DNA of 64,000 nucleotides from CAVXSP01 sp963764505 (lineage in GTDB: Bacteria > Acidobacteriota > Vicinamibacteria > Vicinamibacterales > SCN-69-37), in contig CAVXSP010000001.1 in the NCBI GenBank assembly GCA_963764505.1, positions 992,001-1,056,000 on the forward strand. Direction: 5' to 3'. A program made the position numbers and the translations under genes. Numbering within the stretch: the first letter of the stretch is position 1; every line of letters starts with the position of its first letter. Below, piece after piece: positions 16,483-26,024 of the stretch. The notes under the pieces are model-generated. The model had not been told where the DNA came from. It saw nothing but the letters and a program-made list of their open reading frames with translations, and searched no databases.

Positions 16483-17712
16483 ATGTCGAAGGAACGGTAC
16501 CTGGTCGGACTCGACGTCGGCACCTCGAAGGTGGCGGCGATCGTCGGCGAGATGATGGACGACGGCAGCCTGGACATCATCGGCATCGGTCTGGCCGACT
16601 CGAAAGGCATCCGCCGCGGCGTCGTGAACAACGTCGATTCCGCCGCGGCGGCGATCAAGCGCGCGCTGGACGAGGCGGAGCTCACGGCGGGCGTCGAGAT
16701 CGACACGGTTCACCTGGCGCTCTCCGGTGCGCACGTGAAGGCCTTCAACAGCCGCGGCGTGGTGGCCGTGGCCGGGCGCAACCGGGAGATCGCGCGCGAA
16801 GACGTGAAGCGGGCCATCGACGCGGCGCGCGCCGTCGCGCTGCCGAGCGGACGCGAGATCCTCCACGTCCTGCCGCAGGACTTCGTGGTCGACGACCTGG
16901 ACGGCATCGCCGTGCCGGTCGGGATGACCGGCAGCCGCCTCGAGGTGAACGTCCACGTCGTGACCGGCAGCTCGTCCTCGATGCAGAACATGGTCGCGTG
17001 CGTCAACCGCGCGGGGGTCGAGGTCGTCGACACCGTGCTCGAGCAGCTCGCGGCGAGCGAGGCCGTGCTGATGCCGGACGAGAAGGAGCTGGGCGTCGCG
17101 CTGGTCGACATCGGCGGCGGGACCACCGATTTCGCCGTGTTCGAGCGGGGCAGTCTCTGGCACACGGGCGTCATCGCGGTCGGCGGTGATCACTGCTCGA
17201 GCGACATCGCCGTCGGGCTGCGGATGCCGATTCCGGACGCGGAGAAGCTCAAGCGGCGCGCGGGCTGCGCGCTGACGGCGCTGGTGCCGGAGGACGGGAC
17301 CATGGAGGTCGCCAGCATGGCGGGCCGCCGGCCGCGCGTGATGCCGCGCCGCGTGCTCTCCGAGATCCTGCAGCCGCGCGCCGAGGAGATCTGTCATCTG
17401 CTCTGGGACGAGATACGCAAGGCCGGTTACGAGCGCTCGTTGAACTCCGGCATCGTGCTCACGGGAGGCGGCGCGATGCTCGAAGGCATGGCCGAAATCG
17501 CCGAGCAGATCTTCGATCTGCCGGTGCGGCGCGCCTCGCCGGAGGGTGTCGGCGGCCTGGCCGACCACGTGAACAGCCCCGCGTTCGCCACAGCCGTCGG
17601 GCTCGTGCTCTACGCTCATCGCAACCTCCAGAACGACCTGCCCCGCGTGACGGCGGGCGCCTTCGGGCGAATCACCGACCGGCTCCGGACGCTGTTCAAG
17701 GAATTCTTCTGA
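16483..17712 (+). CDS. ftsA: FtsA, actin-like membrane tether of the Z ring
   Basis: FtsA polymerises on the membrane and anchors FtsZ. The 409-residue protein opens MSKERYLVGLDVGTSKVAAIVGE (phosphate-1 loop) and contains the 1C subdomain, LVDIGGGTTDFAVF (phosphate-2), GIVLTGGGAMLEGMAE (adenosine motif), and a C-terminal amphipathic helix ending RITDRLRTLFKEFF that serves as the membrane-targeting sequence. An in-frame ATG-less extension back to 16441 is not supported. ATG 16483 has GAGG eight bases upstream. Confidence 0.95.
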   Translation: MSKERYLVGLDVGTSKVAAIVGEMMDDGSLDIIGIGLADSKGIRRGVVNNVDSAAAAIKRALDEAELTAGVEIDTVHLALSGAHVKAFNSRGVVAVAGRNREIAREDVKRAIDAARAVALPSGREILHVLPQDFVVDDLDGIAVPVGMTGSRLEVNVHVVTGSSSSMQNMVACVNRAGVEVVDTVLEQLAASEAVLMPDEKELGVALVDIGGGTTDFAVFERGSLWHTGVIAVGGDHCSSDIAVGLRMPIPDAEKLKRRAGCALTALVPEDGTMEVASMAGRRPRVMPRRVLSEILQPRAEEICHLLWDEIRKAGYERSLNSGIVLTGGGAMLEGMAEIAEQIFDLPVRRASPEGVGGLADHVNSPAFATAVGLVLYAHRNLQNDLPRVTAGAFGRITDRLRTLFKEFF

Positions 17713-17746
17713 TCACCCTGCTGCTCTTCGAAGGAGACGTACACCC

Positions 17747-19084
17747 ATGGATTTTCGCCAACCGATGACCGGACATTCCGAGAAGCTGCGGATTCTGCTC
17801 GACGAGGACGCCGCGCGCTCCGGCGCCCGCATCAAAGTGATTGGCGTGGGCGGCGGCGGCGGCAACGCGGTCAACCGGATGGTCCAGGCCGGGTTCCCGG
17901 ACGTCGAGTTCATCGTCGCCAACACCGATCGGCAGGCGCTCGCGCAGAATGCGGCCCCGGTGAAGGTCCAGATCGGCGCCCAGCTCACGAAGGGCCTCGG
18001 GGCCGGCGCGAATCCGAACGTCGGCCGCGAAGCCGCGCTCGAGGACACGGACAAGATTCTGGAGGCCCTGGACGGCGCCGACATGGTCTTCGTCACGACC
18101 GGGCTCGGGGGCGGCACGGGAACCGGCGCCGCTCCGGTGATCGCGAGCCTCGCGAACCAGATCGGCGCGCTGACGATCGCCGTCGTCACCAAGCCGTTCA
18201 AGTTCGAAGGCCGCACGCGGCTGCTGCAGGCCGAACAGGGCCTCAACGATCTGGCCGAGAGCGTCGACACGATGATCACCATCCCGAACGAGCGCCTGCT
18301 CGCCACCGTGGACAAGCGGACCAGCATGTCCGGCGCGTTCGCGACCGCAGACGACGTGCTGCGGCAGGCGATTCAGGGCATCTCGGATCTGATCCTGGTG
18401 CCCGGGCTGATCAACCTCGACTTCGCCGACGTCAAGACGATCATGGCGCGCATGGGTCTGGCCATCATGGGCACCGGCATCGCCAGCGGCGACGATCGCG
18501 CGCGCGAAGCGGCGATCGCGGCCGTCTCGAGCCCGCTGCTCGAGGACGCGTCGGTGCAGGGCGCCCGCGGCGTCATCATCAACGTCACCGGCGGCCGCGA
18601 CCTGACGCTCGCGGAGGTGAGCGCGGCGTCGGAGATCATCCACGCGGCGGCGCACGAGGACGCCAACATCATCTTCGGCGCCGTGGAGGACCCGAAGATG
18701 GAGGGCCAGGTCAAGATCACCGTGATCGCGACGGGATTCGACCGCGCGCGCTCGGCGACGGCGCCCGGCTCGCAAGCATCGGTCCCCACGCCGGTGGATC
18801 TCGAACGCCTACGCCCTTCGCGCGCAGGAGGACCGCGTCGCCGTGAACGGCGGCGTCGGACGCGTGTCGCTGACCCGGCGGCGCCCCGTCGAGCTGCCCG
18901 CGGCCGGCCCGGCGCGGGTGACGTCGACCTCGGGCGACGGCGCCCGGGACGTGGCCGACGACGCCTCTCCCCTGGACGTGCCGGCGTTTCTGCGGAGGCA
19001 GGAAGGCTAGCCGGGCCAGGCCGGGAGATGGCGCCGGAACGAAGGCGGCCGGCGCCTCACGGCCCGCGCATGTACAATCGATAG
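17747..19084 (+). CDS. ftsZ: FtsZ, tubulin-like division GTPase; C-terminal part out of frame
   Basis: FtsZ forms the cytokinetic ring. GVGGGGGNAVNRM, the tubulin signature GGGTGTG at residues 121-127, the T7 region NLDFADVKTIM and the C-terminal GTPase subdomain are intact to about residue 352 (PTPVDL). After that the given frame yields an arginine-rich, low-complexity tail to residue 445. The +1 frame from AAC 18804 instead reads NAYALRAQED..., a variable linker and LDVPAFLRRQEG, the conserved FtsA/ZipA-binding C-terminal peptide, ending at TAG 19008-19010. One extra base near 18803 explains this; the repaired protein would be about 420 residues. AAGGAG at 17731-17736 serves ATG 17747. Confidence 0.93.
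   Translation: MDFRQPMTGHSEKLRILLDEDAARSGARIKVIGVGGGGGNAVNRMVQAGFPDVEFIVANTDRQALAQNAAPVKVQIGAQLTKGLGAGANPNVGREAALEDTDKILEALDGADMVFVTTGLGGGTGTGAAPVIASLANQIGALTIAVVTKPFKFEGRTRLLQAEQGLNDLAESVDTMITIPNERLLATVDKRTSMSGAFATADDVLRQAIQGISDLILVPGLINLDFADVKTIMARMGLAIMGTGIASGDDRAREAAIAAVSSPLLEDASVQGARGVIINVTGGRDLTLAEVSAASEIIHAAAHEDANIIFGAVEDPKMEGQVKITVIATGFDRARSATAPGSQASVPTPVDLERLRPSRAGGPRRRERRRRTRVADPAAPRRAARGRPGAGDVDLGRRRPGRGRRRLSPGRAGVSAEAGRLAGPGREMAPERRRPAPHGPRMYNR
19073..19078 (+). promoter_or_regulatory. Extended -10 promoter (TGTACAAT) for the radical SAM gene
   Basis: TACAAT at 19073-19078, preceded by TG as in extended -10 promoters, ends 11 nt before GTG 19090. There is no Shine-Dalgarno in the few bases that would be transcribed. 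It supports 19090 as the start and a separate transcription unit from ftsZ. Confidence 0.5.
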
Positions 19085-19089
19085 AGCCA

Positions 19090-20940
19090 GTGTCCCCGGC
19101 CCCGGCGCCGCCTCAGGCGCGGGATCCGGAGGGCGCCTGTTCCATCGTGCCAACCAGAATCCGGCCCGGCCGCTTCTTTCGACCGGGCATCTCCCCGGCG
19201 GCCGCGGATCCGCGCGCGCGCGCCCACGACACGCTCGCGCGCGAGGTGGGGTTCGTCCGCAAGTCCCACGGCGGCCGTCTGCGCGTCGCCCTGTGTTTCC
19301 CGAACACATACTACGTCGGCATGTCCAATCTGGGCCTCCAGACCGTCTATGGTCTGTTCAACGCCGACGAACGCGTCGTCTGCGAGCGCGTGTTCCTGCC
19401 GGGCCGCCAGGAGATCGCGGCGCTGGTCCGACGCCGTGCGCCGCTCCTCTCGCTCGAGTCGCAGGTCCCCATCCGGAACTTCGACGTGTTCGCCTTCTCG
19501 GTCTCGTTCGAGTGGGACTACACCAACGTCCTGACGCTGCTCGAGATGGCGGGGCTGAAGGTCCGCGCGGCGGACCGGGACCCTCGCGATCCGCTCGTCG
19601 TGATTGGCGGCGCCGTCACATTCGTCAATCCCGAGCCGCTCGCGCCGTTCGCGGACGTCATCGCCGCCGGCGACGGCGAGCTGCTCGTGCCCGCCCTGAT
19701 CGCCGCCTGGAAGGGAGCCGAGGATCGGGATGATCTGCTGGCGCGGCTCGCCGCCCGGCCCGGCTTCTACATCCCATCGTTCTACGACGTCGCGTACGAC
19801 GGTCCGGGGCGGGTGGCCTCGATCGCACCCCGGCCAGGGGCCGACGCCCCGCTGGTGGTGCGGAAGGCCGCCGTCCGGGCCGCCGACCGGCTCGATCCGC
19901 CGAGCACGAGGATCTTCACGCCGGAAACCGAGTTCGGATCCCGCCTCCTCATCGAGGTCGTGCGCGGATGCGCCAACCTGTGCCGGTTCTGCTGGGCCGG
20001 CTACAACTACCTGCCCGTCCGGCCCTTCGATACGGGGCGCATCCTCGAGATCGCCGAGGCCGCGCGGCCGCATGCGAGCCGGGTCGGTCTCGTCTCGATT
20101 GCGCTCTGCGATCACCCGGACATCGTGCATATTCTCGAGCGGCTCGTGGCCATGGGCTACGGGATCAGTCCGGCGTCGCTCCGGCTCGACGATCTGACCG
20201 AGCCGATCGTGCGCCTGCTGCGCGAGAGCGGTGAACGCTCGATCACGATCGCGCCCGAGACCGGCTCCGATCGGCTGCGCCGCGTGATCAACAAGACAGT
20301 GACGAATGCACAGATTCTGGACCGGGCCGATCTCATCTTTGCGACCGGCGTCGAGAACCTGAAGCTCTACTACATGATTGGGCTCCCTACCGAAGTGGAC
20401 GAGGACCTCGTCGCGATCCGCGATCTCACCGTCCAGATCCGGGATCGCATGCTCGCCCACGGCCGCTCGCGCGGCGCGATCGGACGCATCGTGGCCTCCG
20501 TCAATCCGCTCGTGCCAAAGCCCGGAACGACGTACCAGTGGACGGCAATGACCGACGCCGCGGATCTCGAGCGGCGCGTCGGTCGCCTCCGCGCGCTGGT
20601 CGCCGGCCTCGAGAACGTGTACTTCAACATCAAATCCGAGCGCCACTCGTACTACCAGGGCCTGCTCTCGCTGGGCGACCGGCGGGTCGCCGACGTCGTC
20701 GAGCTGGCGCAGCGAAACGGCGGCGACTGGCGCGCTGCCGTCGCCGGCGCGGCGCTCGATGCGGACGCCTACCTGTATCGAGATCGGTCGTCCGATGCGT
20801 TCCTGCCGTGGCAGATCATCGACGGCGGCATGAAGGCCAGCTTCTTCAAGGCTGAGCTCGGGAAGAGCCTTCGGGCCGAATGGACGCTGCCCCAGAAAGC
20901 CGCTACACCGCCTCTGCCAGCGCCGCTTCGTAGTCCTTGA
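19090..20940 (+). CDS. B12-binding-domain radical SAM protein (TIGR03960-like)
   Basis: A 616-residue radical SAM protein. The N-terminal half resembles a cobalamin-binding-like domain (RVALCFPNTYYVGMSNLGLQTVYGLFN, VFAFSVSFEWDYTNVL, VVIGGAVTFVNPEPLAPF). The SAM [4Fe-4S] motif is C294-xxx-C298-xx-C301 (RGCANLCRFCWAGYNY). The radical core continues with PETGSDRLRRVINK and YYMIGLPTE. The family is often encoded next to a DUF2344 protein and RNase G, but neither is seen here and the substrate is unknown. The start may be GTG 19090 or a later GTG at 19147; the conserved part begins near residue 47. Its 3' end overlaps a convergent gene by 38 bp. Confidence 0.8.
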   Translation: MSPAPAPPQARDPEGACSIVPTRIRPGRFFRPGISPAAADPRARAHDTLAREVGFVRKSHGGRLRVALCFPNTYYVGMSNLGLQTVYGLFNADERVVCERVFLPGRQEIAALVRRRAPLLSLESQVPIRNFDVFAFSVSFEWDYTNVLTLLEMAGLKVRAADRDPRDPLVVIGGAVTFVNPEPLAPFADVIAAGDGELLVPALIAAWKGAEDRDDLLARLAARPGFYIPSFYDVAYDGPGRVASIAPRPGADAPLVVRKAAVRAADRLDPPSTRIFTPETEFGSRLLIEVVRGCANLCRFCWAGYNYLPVRPFDTGRILEIAEAARPHASRVGLVSIALCDHPDIVHILERLVAMGYGISPASLRLDDLTEPIVRLLRESGERSITIAPETGSDRLRRVINKTVTNAQILDRADLIFATGVENLKLYYMIGLPTEVDEDLVAIRDLTVQIRDRMLAHGRSRGAIGRIVASVNPLVPKPGTTYQWTAMTDAADLERRVGRLRALVAGLENVYFNIKSERHSYYQGLLSLGDRRVADVVELAQRNGGDWRAAVAGAALDADAYLYRDRSSDAFLPWQIIDGGMKASFFKAELGKSLRAEWTLPQKAATPPLPAPLRSP

Positions 20941-21202
20941 ACGCGTCGAGAATGACGTCGCGCAGCCTGTCCTGCGCGCTCGTGTCGAGCGTCGGCCGCA
21001 GGAGCGCAAAGCTGCGGCGCTCGCCGTTGACCGTGTACTGCCTCGCCGGGAACGTGACGTTGCGTCCGCCGGCCCGCCGCTCCCAGATCCCGAAACCGAT
21101 GAGCTTGAGTCCGTCGAGCGGCCCGCCAGAGAAGTGCAGTTCGGCGTCCGCGAGCTTGCCAGGAGGATTGCCCTTGTCGTTGGGGAAGAACTTGACTGTC
21201 AT
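20903..21202 (-). CDS. Small conserved-looking protein, possibly SpoVG-like
   Basis: A 99-residue protein starting MTVKFFPNDKGNPPGKLADA, followed by ELHFSGGPLDGLKLIGFGIW, VTFPARQYTVNGERRSFALL and an amphipathic C-terminal helix (RLRDVILDAFKDYEAAL). The pattern of an Arg/Lys-rich beta sheet with a FPAR turn and a terminal R..I..A..Y helix is reminiscent of SpoVG, but the match is loose and no function is claimed. The ATG at 21202 is preferred over an extension to 21283 because the extra residues are arginine-rich shadow sequence. It converges on the radical SAM gene, overlapping its last 38 bases. Confidence 0.6.
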   Translation of the reverse strand: MTVKFFPNDKGNPPGKLADAELHFSGGPLDGLKLIGFGIWERRAGGRNVTFPARQYTVNGERRSFALLRPTLDTSAQDRLRDVILDAFKDYEAALAEAV

Positions 21203-21394
21203 GTGCGGCCTCCGCCAGTGGAATCGAACAGGTCTCCTGGAGAGCAAGCGGCGCGCCAGGCCCAGGGACGGGGGCTGGGCCACGGCAAGTGCCTGGAATC
21301 AGACGGGTTGCCGGCGCGAGTCGGCAGGTCGCCCGTGCGAGGATCAGGCGGAACGACTACCCTGGTTTCCCGATCGGCGGAATGAGCGGCTTCG

Positions 21395-22144
21395 ATGACT
21401 TCCCAGGTTGACGCGTCGTTCCGCTGGGCGCACGCGGCCGCCGGGCGGATCCTCCGGTGCGAGCCGCTTTCCGCGCGGGCGTCCCACCTGTTCACGTCCC
21501 GCGACGCCTCCTTCCGCGGTCCGGAGGCCGCCGGCGATTACGATCGATTGGCCGCTTCCTTCGGCCTGACCCGGCGCGAGTGCGTCGTCGTGAAGCAGGT
21601 CCACGGGCGTGCGGTCCTCGTTGTGCGGCCCGGGACATCCCCCGAGCCCATCGAGGCCGACGCCATCGTTTCCACCGATCCGTCGCGGGTCATCGCGGTT
21701 CGAATCGCCGACTGCGTTCCGATCCTGATCGCGGACGCCGGAGGCCGGGTGGTCGCCGCGGTGCATGCGGGCTGGCGCGGAACCTGCGCAGGCGTGGCTG
21801 GCGCGACAGTCGAGGCGATCAGGACGCTGCGGGTCGAACCTGATGACCTGATGGCCGTACTTGGCCCGAGCATCGGGCCCTGCTGCTATCGGGTCGACGA
21901 ACGCGTGAGGGCGGCCTTTCCGGCGAGCGATTGGGAGCGCTGGGCCGCCACGGACGGTCCAGAGCACTGGCGCCTGGATCTCTGGCGGGCCAATCGGGAT
22001 CAGCTCGTGTCCGCGGGCGTGCCGGCATCGGCGATTCATGTCGCCGGCCTGTGCACGGCGCATCACCTGGAATCCTGCTTCTCGTACCGGGCTGAGGGGC
22101 CGGACGGGGGGCGGATGGTTGCGGCCATCCGCTCGAGGGCCTGA
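21395..22144 (+). CDS. pgeF: Peptidoglycan editing factor PgeF / laccase-domain (YfiH) family
   Basis: A 249-residue protein of the DUF152 family. Members act as purine nucleoside phosphorylase/adenosine deaminase-type enzymes, and in E. coli YfiH (PgeF) prevents misincorporation of L-Ser in muropeptides. Metal-site motifs are VVVKQVHGRAV, IADCVPIL, AAVHAGWRGT with the ligand His, GPSIGPCCYRVD, and CTAHHLESCFSYRAEG at the C-terminus. Gram-negative dcw genes often lie nearby, which fits. No strong Shine-Dalgarno precedes ATG 21395. Confidence 0.9.
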   Translation: MTSQVDASFRWAHAAAGRILRCEPLSARASHLFTSRDASFRGPEAAGDYDRLAASFGLTRRECVVVKQVHGRAVLVVRPGTSPEPIEADAIVSTDPSRVIAVRIADCVPILIADAGGRVVAAVHAGWRGTCAGVAGATVEAIRTLRVEPDDLMAVLGPSIGPCCYRVDERVRAAFPASDWERWAATDGPEHWRLDLWRANRDQLVSAGVPASAIHVAGLCTAHHLESCFSYRAEGPDGGRMVAAIRSRA

Positions 22145-22163
22145 ACCGGAGGCCGCGCGGCCG

Positions 22164-22595
22164 TCAGAGCTTGAACAGATCGTCGAAGGCTTTCCGTGCG
22201 CTCGTCGGGGCGGTCGATCCGGTCTCGCGCTCGACCGTCCGCCGCGGCGAGAAGAGCGCACACTCGTTGGGCGCGTCCTTCGGACTGACGCGCACGGGGA
22301 TCTTCTCACGACATTCGAAGACAGCCCCGGGATCGAACGACTCGCACTGGATGCAGGCGTGCAGGGGCACGCCGCACTTTCCGCAGCGGCTGAGCGACGT
22401 CACGTCCAGGCTCTCGATGTTGCCGCACCGGGTGCAGCGGAACACCTCGCGGAATCCCGGCATGTTGGGGGCGCGCGGGTCGCGGGGCACCCGTGGATCA
22501 CGCAGCGCGGGCTTCGGCTGTTCGCCGGCATCCCGCGGCGGCCGGTCCATGCCGCTGTCCTGGTACCCCCGCTGGCGATACTTTCGATCGGACAT
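22164..22595 (-). CDS. Small zinc-ribbon protein of unknown function
   Basis: A 143-residue protein with a basic, proline-rich N-terminus (MSDRKYRQRGYQDSGMDRPP) and a cysteine cluster: FRCTRCGN, then SRCGKCGVPLHACIQCESFD, then FECREK and NECALFSP. The first two CxxC pairs form a likely zinc ribbon; the later CxxC...C...C could bind a second metal. A hydrophilic tail ends KAFDDLFKL. ATG 22595 has GGAG seven bases upstream on its strand, so it is better than the longer in-frame start at 22856. The partner or target is not known. Confidence 0.7.
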   Translation of the reverse strand: MSDRKYRQRGYQDSGMDRPPRDAGEQPKPALRDPRVPRDPRAPNMPGFREVFRCTRCGNIESLDVTSLSRCGKCGVPLHACIQCESFDPGAVFECREKIPVRVSPKDAPNECALFSPRRTVERETGSTAPTSARKAFDDLFKL

Positions 22596-22607
22596 TTCTT
22601 TCTCCGT

Positions 22608-22620
22608 GGGGCTCCGCCCC
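22608..22620. repeat. GC hairpin GGGGC-TCC-GCCCC
   Basis: A perfect five-pair stem with a three-base loop just upstream of the zinc-ribbon gene, inside the 275-bp gap between that gene and the RNase HI stop (22596-22870). It shares the GGGGC-NNN-GCCCC design with the two repeats near 875 and 980. I see no gene in the rest of that gap. Confidence 0.4.
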
Positions 22621-22870
22621 CGCGGACCCCCTGATGCGCGCCGTCGCGAGGACCCCGACGATCCTCCCTCCGTGCGCGCGGGCTCACTCGCGTTCGCTGG
22701 TTCGCGATCTCCCGGGTTCTGCCTTCTTCTCGCGCCCTTCTCGGGGCACTGCCGATTTCCGAGGCCGGATGCGCGGTCCTCGACCGACGTATCGGGCCCT
22801 CGGCTGTAATCGACCGCCGCATCCGGTTCTTGAGGCCGGCGGCCCGGCGCTCGCACCCGGCTGCGCCGGT

Positions 22871-23290
22871 TCAGCTTTGGACGGTCTTCTGGGCCTCATC
22901 CATGGCGAGATTCGCGAGCCGGTCGGCTTCGCGGTTCAGCTCACGTGGCACGTGCTCGTAGCTGACCTGACCGATTCGGGCTCCGAGGAGCCGCGCCCGC
23001 CCGTGCAGCGGCTTGAGGCCTTCGTTCTTGACGCGATACCTGCCAAGCATCTGCTGCACCAGCAGCAGCGAGTCCGATCGGATGTGCAGCCTGGTCGCGC
23101 CGTGCTCGATGCACCAGCCGAGCGCCGACAGCAATCCATGGTATTCGGCCACGTTGTTCGTCGCCGATCCGATCGATCCGTAGAGCTCTGCTGCGGTCGC
23201 GCCGTCGGCCGATCTGATCACGGCGCCCCAGCCGGCCGGGCCGGGATTGCCCCGCGCGCCGCCGTCGATGCACGCGACATAGGAGGACAT
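22871..23290 (-). CDS. rnhA: RNase HI family protein
   Basis: A 139-residue RNase H fold: IDGGARGNPGPAGWGAVI with catalytic D9, NNVAEYHGLLSAL with E49, IRSDSLLLVQQML with D73, and HVPRELNREADRLANLAM with the fourth acidic residue near D123. These four carboxylates bind two Mg ions for cleaving RNA in RNA-DNA hybrids. The SDSLLLV...LN..AD pattern is closer to the short RnhA/YpdQ-like group than to classic E. coli RNase HI. It is followed 12 bp upstream by the coiled-coil/zinc-ribbon gene in the same direction, a frequent pairing. Confidence 0.9.
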   Translation of the reverse strand: MSSYVACIDGGARGNPGPAGWGAVIRSADGATAAELYGSIGSATNNVAEYHGLLSALGWCIEHGATRLHIRSDSLLLVQQMLGRYRVKNEGLKPLHGRARLLGARIGQVSYEHVPRELNREADRLANLAMDEAQKTVQS

Positions 23291-23302
23291 GCGGCCGCCC
23301 CC

Positions 23303-24040
23303 TCACATCCGCGGCGAGCTCTCGGCGCTCGGCGCCGGCGGCTCGTAGTACAGGATCCGCTGGCAGCTCTCACACTGCACGATCTCGTCGTTCCGGCGAA
23401 CGACCTGTGCGATGTGCGGCCGCAGACGGACGTGGCACGCGACGCAGATTTCGCCCTCCATCCGGGCGACCGCGATGCCGCGGCGGCCCTTCAGGAGCTG
23501 GTCGTAAACGGCCAGCGCCCGTGGCTCGATCTTCGATCGCTGCATGGTCCGCTGGTCCCCGAGGCGCGCGAGCTCAGCTTCGAGCGTCGACCGCTCCGCC
23601 GCGAACCGGGCCCGCGCGGCATCGCCCTCGCGGCGGGCCCCGGCCAGCGCCGCTTCCGCGGCCACCCGATCCGCCGTGAAACCCTCGCCCTCCTCCATCA
23701 ACGCGAGGATGCGATCCTCGATTCCTTCCTTGTCTTTCCTGGCCGTGGCGATCTCGTGCAGGAGCGCCGTGTACTCCTGGTTGGTCTTGACCGCGGCCTT
23801 GTGGTCCTCGAACCGCGAGAGCCGGCTGTCCACGGCGGCGACGTCCTTCTCCAGCGCGCGGCGGGCGGCCTGGTTCTCCTGCAGTTGCGCGTTCGCGGCG
23901 TCGACCCGCGCCCCGGCCGCCGCGATGCCGCTGTCGATCTCCTGCTCGGCCGCGGGCAGATCGGTGAGACGGCGGCGTGACGCTTCCGCAGCGCTATCGA
24001 GCAACTGCAGGTCGATCAGAGCGGAAAGGGCGGTGATCAT
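23303..24040 (-). CDS. Coiled-coil protein with C4 zinc ribbon (CT398/zf-RING_7 type)
   Basis: This 245-residue protein is a long antiparallel coiled coil over residues 5-180, rich in Ala, Glu and Arg. It ends in a C4 zinc ribbon (EICVACHVRLRPHI ... VQCESCQRILYYEP). The architecture matches the widespread family represented by Chlamydia CT398 and Helicobacter HP0958, which have been linked to secretion or sigma-54/flagellar partners; the role here is unknown. It sits directly before rnhA. ATG 24040 has no Shine-Dalgarno, but TAGACT ends 10 nt upstream. Confidence 0.8.
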   Translation of the reverse strand: MITALSALIDLQLLDSAAEASRRRLTDLPAAEQEIDSGIAAAGARVDAANAQLQENQAARRALEKDVAAVDSRLSRFEDHKAAVKTNQEYTALLHEIATARKDKEGIEDRILALMEEGEGFTADRVAAEAALAGARREGDAARARFAAERSTLEAELARLGDQRTMQRSKIEPRALAVYDQLLKGRRGIAVARMEGEICVACHVRLRPHIAQVVRRNDEIVQCESCQRILYYEPPAPSAESSPRM

Positions 24041-24050
24041 CGGAGCAGAG

Positions 24051-24056
24051 AGTCTA
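24051..24056 (-). promoter_or_regulatory. Putative -10 box (TAGACT) with very short leader
   Basis: TAGACT on the minus strand ends 10 nt before ATG 24040, giving an expected leader of about three bases. It would drive the coiled-coil/zinc-ribbon gene and rnhA. Confidence 0.45.
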
Positions 24057-24095
24057 GCACCCGACGCGGCCGCCGCGGTTCGCTGCGGCGGGAAA

Positions 24096-24168
24096 TGGGC
24101 CCCCCAGGATTCGAACCTGGGACCAACCGGTTATGAGCCGGCAGCTCTCACCGCTGAGCTAGGGGCCC
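24096..24168 (-). tRNA. tRNA with CAU anticodon (Met or lysidine-modified Ile2)
   Basis: On the minus strand a full cloverleaf folds: acceptor stem GGGCCCC/GGGGCCC, D stem GCTC/GAGC, anticodon stem GCCGG/CCGGT around loop CTCATAA (anticodon complementary to 24133-24135), T stem CCAGG/CCTGG with loop TTCGAAT, and discriminator A at 24096. CCA is not encoded. The G/C-only acceptor stem recalls E. coli tRNA-Ile2 (ileX), but elongator tRNA-Met shares the same loop, so the identity is left open between these two. Confidence 0.93.
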
Positions 24169-24291
24169 TCAGGGACACCTGCATCGGCCGATCCGGCATC
24201 GAATGACTGGCGCATCGGCCGCTTCCGGCGACATCGGACGGCTCGATGCAATCGGCGGCGCTTCCGATGCGTGAATCGATCGATGCTCGCG

Positions 24292-25974
<1,683 letters not shown>

Positions 25975-26024
25975 TGCAGTCTCCTTGATTCCGTAACCGG
26001 CATCCCGCGGCGTCCGGCCGCGGC

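Noticed and set aside
18794..18810. Programmed +1 frameshift in ftsZ
   Set aside because: No slippery codon plus stop or strong downstream pseudoknot is visible, and two other genes show similar single-base shifts, favouring sequence error. It is kept as a low-probability alternative in the finding.
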